From positions 1,187,001 to 1,251,000 of the forward strand of contig CALNXK010000079.1 of NCBI GenBank assembly GCA_942486035.1: a stretch of 64,000 nt of DNA. Reading direction: 5' to 3'. The position numbers were made by a program, and so were the translations under genes. The notes below the pieces were generated by a model. It was not told the DNA's origin. It saw nothing but the letters and a program-made list of their open reading frames with translations, and made no database searches. Shown here in pieces: positions 57,302-64,000 of this stretch. Every line of letters begins with the position of its first letter. Position 1 is the first letter of the stretch. This DNA is from Porites lobata. Lineage: Eukaryota > Cnidaria > Anthozoa > Scleractinia > Poritidae.

Positions 57302-59238
57302 ATGGAAGTCGAAGATTCCCTGTTCATGACAATTTTCGTGCTTGTTTTTATGTCCTTCCTGGCCTTATTTGCAGTACTTGGTAATGGACTTTTTCTTGGT
57401 ATCACTGCTCGGTTTAAGAATCTTCGCACATTTCCAAACATTCTGATTGCTGATCTGGCGTTGGCTGATTTTTTCAACGCGTTCATCAACACACCCGTGT
57501 ACTTGCTTTACGCGGTCCTGAAAGTTAAGTGGTTTACAGGGAAGACGTTAGCGATTATTTCACTTTCCTTACTCTCACTCTTTACCTTTGTAAATGTCGT
57601 TTCCATGTTGGTGCTACTCGTAAATATGTTTCTGGCCATAACATTTGACTTAAAATATTTCACCTGGAAAACGAATAAGAAAGCCTTCAAGATAGTCCTT
57701 GTTGAGTGGTTGGTCGGGTTTATCTGTGCTGTTTTGTTGTGTCTTAATTGTGATGTCGACCTTCAAAAAGAGGCTTCTGTTTCAACGTATCGCAGTGAAG
57801 TTTCGGATAAAGGCAAACCTATTGCGCCAGGCATCATCTCGGCGTTCGTGGTCATTGCAGTAGTCCTTAGTGCCATGATTTTCCGGTCAATTCAAAAAAA
57901 GAAACGCCAGGTGAGTTTTTTCTTGCTTTAGAATGATTTTTTTCTACGTTGGGTGATAAACTCAAATGTTAAATGTCTTAATTTAGTTTCTTGAACTTTT
58001 ACGAAAGTAATGCAGATACGCATCCCGTGGATGAAATCCGCCCATAAAATGCATGGACTCTGGGATTCCGCTAAGGCGATTCAGGAAATCTGAAAATGAT
58101 CAGCCCTTTGAATTAGTCAAAAAGGCTGATTCAGCTGATTCGCTATACAAGTAAAATTGCTTGTAGGCAAAAAAATCCAGTTCGCACACAGCGCCCTAAA
58201 AGTTGTCTTGCGCGCAAACCAAGGGGAAGTAAATCACGACTAACCTAATGTAGCTCGTCACAAACAAGAGACTCTGTATTAGAAGAGGTCGAAAATTCTC
58301 TTCGTTTGTCACTTTAAATTGGCGTGAACACCTACGTTTAGCTAGGCTTATCATTATACATGATTGCTCTATGGCCGAATTTGTACCATTCATATAAAAT
58401 GTATAAATATATTTTAAAATGGTAATTTGTTCATTTCTAGAGGAAGCGGCTAAACTTGCCTCAACTGCAAGCTGAGACCAGACTGCAACAGGATATCAAA
58501 GCAGCCAAAATAATAATCATTATTATCCTTGCATTCCTTGGGTGCTACATCCCGCCTGTCGGCATTAGAGTCTGGGTTCGGTCCAATTTTTATGGCACTG
58601 ACATCGCTTGGCATGGTCACTTGATACGCGCCAGCGTGCTCATATCCAGCGGGATCAATCCTGTCATCTATTGTTTCAGAGCCAGAAGGTTTCGATGCGC
58701 ACTGAGACAGCTTCTTAATGATCCGTGCGGAAAAACAGCTTTCCAAGAAATTAAACAGGAGCAACGAGCCAGAGAGATTATTCCAAATCGGAATGCACGA
58801 GGTGACAACATCGCGCGCGAACCTGACCAGGAGAGATTCGAACTTACGTCCTGCTCACCGCTTTTCCAGTGGGTTCGTAATTCCAACTGCTGCAATGGAA
58901 GAATGGGTCAGATTGTACAACGGTTTGAACAAAAGAAAAGCGGTGAAAATATGGACGAAAAATTGGGGAGGCGAGCTGCTAGAAAAAAGGTTATTCCCTT
59001 TACAGTACAAGACAAGCCACAAGTTCAGATAGTAAGCCCGCCGTCACAATCGCTAGATAACGAAAACTATACAGGAAAATTCCTCAGAAAAGAACGACCA
59101 ACACCCGACGCAGATTACTCCCGACAGGAGGTCATTGTTGAGGTACATCCTATCCATGGTCCACTGAGGGAGAAAGTAACAGAGACCCCAACATCAAAGG
59201 ATGATTTGGCAACGCCCATTGTCATCATTACTGAATGA
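57302..59238 (+). CDS. Orphan class A-like GPCR (2 exons)
   Basis: Exons 57302-57910 and 58441-59238 join in phase 0 (CGCCAG|gtgagt, TTTCTAG|AGGAAG) to give 468 residues with seven predicted transmembrane segments. Class A landmarks: GNG with N28 in TM1, LALAD with D56 in TM2, and NPVIY at 276-280 in TM7 followed by a CFRARRFR helix 8. Departures: the DRY triplet at the end of TM3 is replaced by NMF (108-110), TM6 has CYIP (238-241) rather than CWxP, and the usual TM3 cysteine is not obvious. The third intracellular loop is basic (KKKRQRKRLN) and spans the intron. The C-tail is about 180 residues and hydrophilic. The ligand is unknown. Flanking DNA is duplicated in tandem around it. An AATAAA lies at 59422-59427. 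Confidence 0.88.
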
Positions 59239-61370
59239 TCCAACCTTAGCCTGGTGTTCTTGGCAGGTAAAACACTGCTCATGTCATGAAGACTTCAAAA
59301 CATATACTTCAATCTGTGGTCTGAGATTTTCTCAAGCAAAAAATAAGTCTGCCGTGTACATAATTTCTAGAGAAGTTAAGACGAAGGAGATAGACTAAGA
59401 TCTATCCGTTTGTGTATCTAAATAAAACCACTTTAGAAAAGGCTTTTGTTACTGTCGTTTCATAGGGTTTATTTGACGTGATACTTAGTTTAGCTTCTTA
59501 GTTTAGTTTAGTTTCGTACTTTCGTAGCTTAACTAACGGTCACGTTTAATGTGAATCGCAAGTTGAATTTTGACAACTTTTTGACGAGGAAACTTCTTGA
59601 CTAATTCCCGGTGGCCCGGGGATATTCCCTATAAATGATTGTTGGGGACGCTCCGCCCGAAGGGGATACCTTTTTTGGGGGAAAAGGTTTTCTAAAAGGG
59701 TAGATATTTCACGAGGAAGAAAACTTGCCAGTTAGGTATTTTAAAACGTCTTTGAAAGTATTTTGGAGCCTGAAGAGAGGCAAAAAACGGCAATTATCCA
59801 TCTTATTGTTTTAAGAGATTACCGATTGCAGTTTTTGACGGCAGGAAGGAGATGGAGTGCATCGTGTTTTCACTGCAGGTATATACAATAGAAAATATTT
59901 TCGATGGAAAAGGCTAAGGGTTTGGGCTTCGTGACGAAACATGTGCTTTTCTGAAAAGCGTAATGCACAGCCGGGAGTACGTCCATCCCGTGGCGGAGCC
60001 AACCCGTATAAGACTTCATAGAGTGTCCCCCACTCGGGACGTTCGCGTTCACAGGCTAGGAGTCCTACAAAGCCCCGTCCGATTTTTTAAATTTAGCTAA
60101 ACTGATGCCCGAGATGGTTGGATCTAAATTTGCGTGCGAATCTGTTAAATTGTATTTTTTGGTTTTGTTGTGTGGACGCACAGTTTCAAAAGTACCGACG
60201 TTCAAATCGTAAATTAAAGAAACAACAAAAAATGAACAAAAGCAAAAATACTTTTAATTAAGGAAACTGAAATAATAATATAGGGCCTCTATTACGCATA
60301 CAACAACGCTACTACTCACTTTTTCACCTTCTTTGAAAGAGCATTATAATTCTAAAAGTAACTCTTTTCTTAACTAAGAGAAAAAAAAAAAGAATCATTT
60401 TAAAATCACTTCTGCGTGAATCATATGCAGTGAAATTTACAAAACATCACCCTAAGGCCTCTAGAATTTAACATTTCAATTAAAGTCCAGAGTGAAGACC
60501 TCAGATTTGAAGTCCTTTTATAATTCATGCAGGCAATTGTTATCATAACGCTAAAGATTTACTCCGGATTATTGATGAGACGGAGAAAAAGTTTATTAAA
60601 AACCGAACTAATAAAAATGCCTGATGTTACGCATAAATGTATGTGTGAAGTGTTATTACTCTCAGCGTTCGGCTGCTTTGATCTGCTTTGACTGGGACTG
60701 ATATATAGAATTTTCACTGGATCATGAGCGACGGAGATATTTATTAATGCGTTAATGGAAACATTAATCCGTATCAATCGAGCTGAAGACTCGCCGCTTA
60801 CGACTCGGACTGCGTTGCTAGCGGATGTCAGTGACAAATAAAGCCCATTTGTGAAGTTTCTGTGTGCAGCCCCTGTTTTGAATGAAATCAGGAGTAAAAA
60901 ACTACTCACCGGTTAAAATCACTATCTGAAAAAGGGTTATTGTGTTTTACAAACACTTGTAAGTCACTGGAGAGCGATATCCAACTTTTGAACCGAGACA
61001 GTACAAATGAATAAGTCTGTGCTGTATAAGGAAATCTGACTGAACTACTCGACAGCTGAGACTGAACCCCATGAGAGAATATGAGAGATAAAGGATCTCG
61101 GTCGTAGTAAGTACGGTTATAATAGTTCAAATTTGGCCTTTTCATCATTTTGTGATACCAACCTATTATTTTTCCTGGGGACAAAAATCTAAAAAAACTG
61201 TAATTTTAAAATAGTTTTCAAGTTTCTTAAAACCATTATTATATGCACCGCAGTTTTTGCCGCTTAGGAAAATTGCATGATGAGACAAAAATATAATTTT
61301 TTTTCTTTAAGATTAAGTTACCAGGCACACAACACAAAAAAAAGGAGCTTGAACTAAAATGGCAAATTCT
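59239..61370. other. GPCR 3' flank then 5' flank of the next duplicate
   Basis: 59239-60000 is homologous to 50383-51450 and 61642-62260. From about 60118 the sequence becomes homologous to the 5' flank of the intact gene (CTGAAATAATAATATAGG at 60268 matches 55378 and 63660; CGACGGAGATATTTAT at 60730 matches 55800). This marks the junction between duplication units. No other gene is seen. Confidence 0.7.
59422..59427 (+). terminator. Poly(A) signal, GPCR
   Basis: AATAAA within CTAAATAAAACCACTTTAG, about 185 bases after the stop. The same block is conserved in the orphan 3' flank at about 50518. Confidence 0.6.
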
Positions 61371-61641
61371 GACCAGAAAAGTTTATTGGGTTGCCTTGTG
61401 GGCGTTGGCTGATTTTTTCAACGCGTTCATCAACATACCCATGTACTTGCTTTACGCGGTCCTGAAAGTTAACTGGTTTACATAGGAAAGACGTTAGCGA
61501 TTATTTCCCTTTCCTCACTCTCACTCTTTACCTTTGTAAACGACGTCTCAAATCAACCGTGGTCCACCGAAGGAGAAAGTAGCAGAGACTCCAACATCAA
61601 AGAATGATTTGACACCACCCTTTGTCCTTATTACTGAATGA
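61370..61641 (+). pseudogene. GPCR pseudogene with two deletions
   Basis: 61401-61538 matches the TM2-TM3 coding region of the intact gene (GCGTTGGCTGATTTTTTCAA; a TAG arises after TGGTTTACA). From about 61555 it jumps to the last 90 coding bases, ending with the same TTACTGAATGA at 61641. The start region is also missing: 5' flank matching 56810-56845 runs straight into TM2. So about 600 bases before TM2 and about 1.5 kb including the intron were lost. It cannot make a receptor. Confidence 0.9.
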
Positions 61642-62321
61642 TCCAACCTTAGTCGCCTGGTGTTCCTGGCAGGTAAAACACTGCTCGTGTCATGAAGAGT
61701 TCAGAAAAAACATTTCAGTCTGTAGTCTGAGAAATTCACAAGCCAAACTTCAGTCTGCTGCTTACATCATCTCTAGAGAAGTTGTCGTTTCGTTGGGTTT
61801 TTGGAGTGATATTTTGTCTAGTTTTGTAATATACCTAACATTCGCGTTTGAGGTGAATCATAAGTTGAGTTTTTACAAAAAAGTCCCATTGGTCCGAGGG
61901 ATATTCCCTATAATGGACTATCGAGGAAGTTCCTTCCGCTAAGGGGTGCCTTTTTCGGTAAAAGGTTAATAAAAGGATAGGAATTTCACGAGAAAGTAAA
62001 GTATTTATTTTTAAAGCTTCTCTGAACGTAGATCGCGGAGAAAAGTTAAAAAATGATTGAAGTTACAATGAGAAAATGTTTGTTGTACGGTAGGAAGGGA
62101 ATTAATGCAGTGCAGGGTGTGTTCAATCGAGGTAGATGCAAGGAGACTGAATATTCTCGATTGAAGGTATTCAAAATCGGCTACCTTCTTGGGCCTAGCG
62201 ACGAAGCGTGGGCATTCCCGAAAAGCAACTCCTGGGAGTACTGAAAATCCTTTTTGGTAATGTACCAGTCATTTCCAAAACCGCCCATTCCACCGGGCAT
62301 ACCCCGGGGATTTGCTCCGTA

Positions 62322-62375
62322 CAGTGGGGAATTTGACAAAAGTGAGGCCCGACTGGGTGGGCCTCACTTTTGTAG
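62322..62375. other. Short GC hairpin
   Basis: AAAGTGAGGCCC and GGGCCTCACTTT flank a GACTGGGT loop (about 62339-62370). It may be a miniature element or a simple hairpin; no flanking duplication was identified. Confidence 0.5.
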
Positions 62376-62614
62376 AATGGCTTTAAAGAATAAAAATAAA
62401 ATAAAACAAAGCGTTTCAAAAAGGGAATGAACATGGCTGGAAAAGAAAATTGCAATCCAAAATGTCCAGTCAAGGAAGAGATAAACAAGAAAGCTACAGT
62501 AAATTTACAGGGTTTTTAATTCCCCGTTTCTAAATGACCGCCAGCTGTAAGATACATACGGTGTCCACGTGGTAATGTAATGAAATGTCGTGGATTAGAG
62601 GACAACGTCAAGAC

Positions 62615-62878
62615 GCACCTTGTTTACATTATTAACAGCAGGCTCGGACGTCAGCATACAATGGCGCCAAGCCAGAGGCAACCGTTATCAGTCCATTTAT
62701 GAGCTTATACTGAACCCGCCCATAGCCCATGATATGAATGAAAACGCACCCTCTTTACATTATTAACATTAGGCTTGGACGTCAGCATACAATGGGGCTA
62801 AGCAAGTGGCAGCCCGCTATCGGTCTATTTATGAGCTTATACTGTAACCTGCCCATGGCCCATGATATGAATGATTCG
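62615..62878. repeat. 132-bp tandem duplication
   Basis: Two adjacent copies share TTTACATTATTAAC, GACGTCAGCATACAATGG, TTTATGAGCTTATACTG and CCCATGATATGAATGA, offset by 132 bases (62622 and 62754). They are about 85 percent alike. Confidence 0.85.
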
Positions 62879-62974
62879 TGATACGTGAAGGTAGACCACA
62901 CCACTTGGGAAACTTCCGCTACTCCTTTCCAAAAGGAGTGTGGGTTGTTTTACGTCCCCTTTGATTTGACCAAA

Positions 62975-63152
62975 GAAAGAATGATGAAGGAGACAAGGCC
63001 AACGGCTTAACATCAACGCCCAATGACGCGATCATCTTAACTGAGACAAGGCGTCAAATTACAGTCAGCATGATCTCACGGTCCGGCCGGGGTTTGAACC
63101 AACGACCTCCCTCTCGGTAAACCGATGCTCTCCCAACTGATCTAATCGGGCG
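62975..63152 (-). mobile_element. tRNA-derived SINE
   Basis: On the minus strand a tRNA-like head carries an A box (TAGATCAGTTGGGAGAGC), an anticodon-arm-like CGGTTTACCG and a B box (GGTTCAAACCC), ending GGCCGGACCG. A body follows with AAGATGATCGCGTCATTGGG and a CTTGTCTCCTTCATCATTC tail. The head mispairs in its acceptor stem, so it is not a working tRNA. The layout is that of coral tRNA-type SINEs. Confidence 0.8.
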
Positions 63153-63499
63153 GCGGCAGTCGGTGGTTACCATTTTCAAAATACCTGCCTCCTAACTAGT
63201 TAATCAGTGCGCGCAACCAATTGGCGCTTCTTTTGCGTGGTATATCATGAACTGATTTACTTAATATTTTCTATAATTGGAAATTTGATTTGATAAAACG
63301 TTGTCTATTTCCCTTTTTTGGCCGACTAGGATGAAAGAGATGATTCTCCTAATGTTATACACAGAGCCCTCTCGTATCGGCTGAGTTATTTTGTGCCGGA
63401 TTTTCTGTGCTACAGTAGGACTGATCAATAATTTAATCAACTAAATAGAGAATAACTCAAATATTCAATGAAAAACGTAGAGAGAATGCAATTTACTTA

Positions 63500-64000
63500 G
63501 TTTAGCAAACCGATGCCTGATTGGCTGGATTTAAATGTGTGTACGAATCGCTTACATTGCATGCTTCAGATTTGTTGTGTAGAGACAATATCAAAAGTAC
63601 CGACTTTAAAACCATAAGAGAAATAAACGAAAAAAGTCTAAAATAAATGAAAAATAAAACTGAAATAATAATATAAGGCCTCTTTTACTTATAAAACACA
63701 GCCATTCTTCACTTTTTCCTCCTTCCTTAACAGAAAATTATAATTCTAAAAGTAATTCTTTGTAGCTAAGACAAACAAAATCATGTTAAAATCAGTTTGT
63801 GATCATATGCAGCTATACTTTTGTCCGGGCAACCCAAATTGTAATCGGGCAAGTATGCCATCAGGCTTACTTGCCCGGCTGACGAGCGTGAGAAAAAATA
63901 AATATGCGTATTATTATTGTTTACCGTCCTCCTATTTCTGTGAAGAATCATGGTCTTACGCATGCTGCTTTTTTTGATGAATTTTCCATGCTACTGGAAC
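63500..64000. repeat. 5' flank of a further GPCR duplicate
   Basis: CTGAAATAATAATATAAGGCC (63660), CACTTTTTCCTCCTTC and CATGTTAAAATCAGTTTGTGATCATATG (63782) match the intact gene's 5' flank at 55378-55520 in order and orientation. The unit is cut by the window edge, so another GPCR copy may lie beyond 64000. Confidence 0.75.

Noticed and set aside
63075..63152. Functional tRNA gene
   Set aside because: Acceptor-stem pairing fails and the sequence continues into a SINE body, so it is a SINE head.

Overview
The window looks like nuclear DNA of an anthozoan cnidarian, probably a stony coral. The reasons are split genes with GT/AG introns, AT-rich intergenic DNA packed with small inverted-repeat transposons, a coral-type tRNA-derived SINE, decayed CR1/L2-like and Ty3/gypsy retroelements, a DZIP3-HEPN/NB-ARC immune-receptor relic and a locally duplicated orphan class A-like GPCR. 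No rRNA, intact tRNA, CRISPR array or operon is present. The species cannot be fixed from the sequence.

The most important content is a tandem pair of paralogous, same-strand, four-exon genes at 34534-39811 (gene A) and 42979-48564 (gene B). Both encode DSBA-like thioredoxin-fold oxidoreductases of the FrnE type. In each, the first exon carries an in-frame TGA exactly where family members have the first cysteine of the CxxC redox motif, so the motif reads U-P-W-C in A and U-P-Q-C in B. All other codons are open, the three introns have identical phases (2, 0, 2), and each gene has a SECIS-like hairpin downstream of its stop (A: about 41039-41085; B: about 48924-48961). Each hairpin has the AUGA/UGAU quartet, a 9-10 bp helix and adenines at the start of the apical loop. 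I read both as selenoprotein genes. Standard annotation would treat the TGA as a stop and lose exon 1 and the catalytic residue.

Layout: 1-9660 is gene-free DNA with a 0.6 kb TTAA-flanked MITE, then a decayed LINE split by a 5.2 kb TTAA-flanked element with about 1.1 kb terminal inverted repeats. 9927-12780 holds an antisense gypsy relic with a nested MITE and an antisense LINE scrap. 12880-25010 has no confident gene but has a dispersed repeat (second copy at 49071), a 177-bp satellite, a trinucleotide tract, a worn 46-bp minisatellite, an inverted-repeat element and a roughly 100-bp minisatellite. 25192-27418 (minus) is a DZIP3-type HEPN exon followed by a broken NTPase. 27420-34530 holds several MITEs. 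34534-49060 holds the selenoprotein pair, with introns full of transposons. 49071-64000 holds repeats and a tandem segmental array of a GPCR: one intact copy (57302-59238), one deleted pseudocopy (61370-61641), one orphan 3' flank (50383-51450), and a further 5' flank running off the right edge.

Functionally, the two FrnE-like proteins should be thiol/selenol oxidoreductases. The GPCR lacks the DRY motif but keeps N in TM1, D in TM2 and NPxxY in TM7. Most of the remaining sequence is mobile-element debris.
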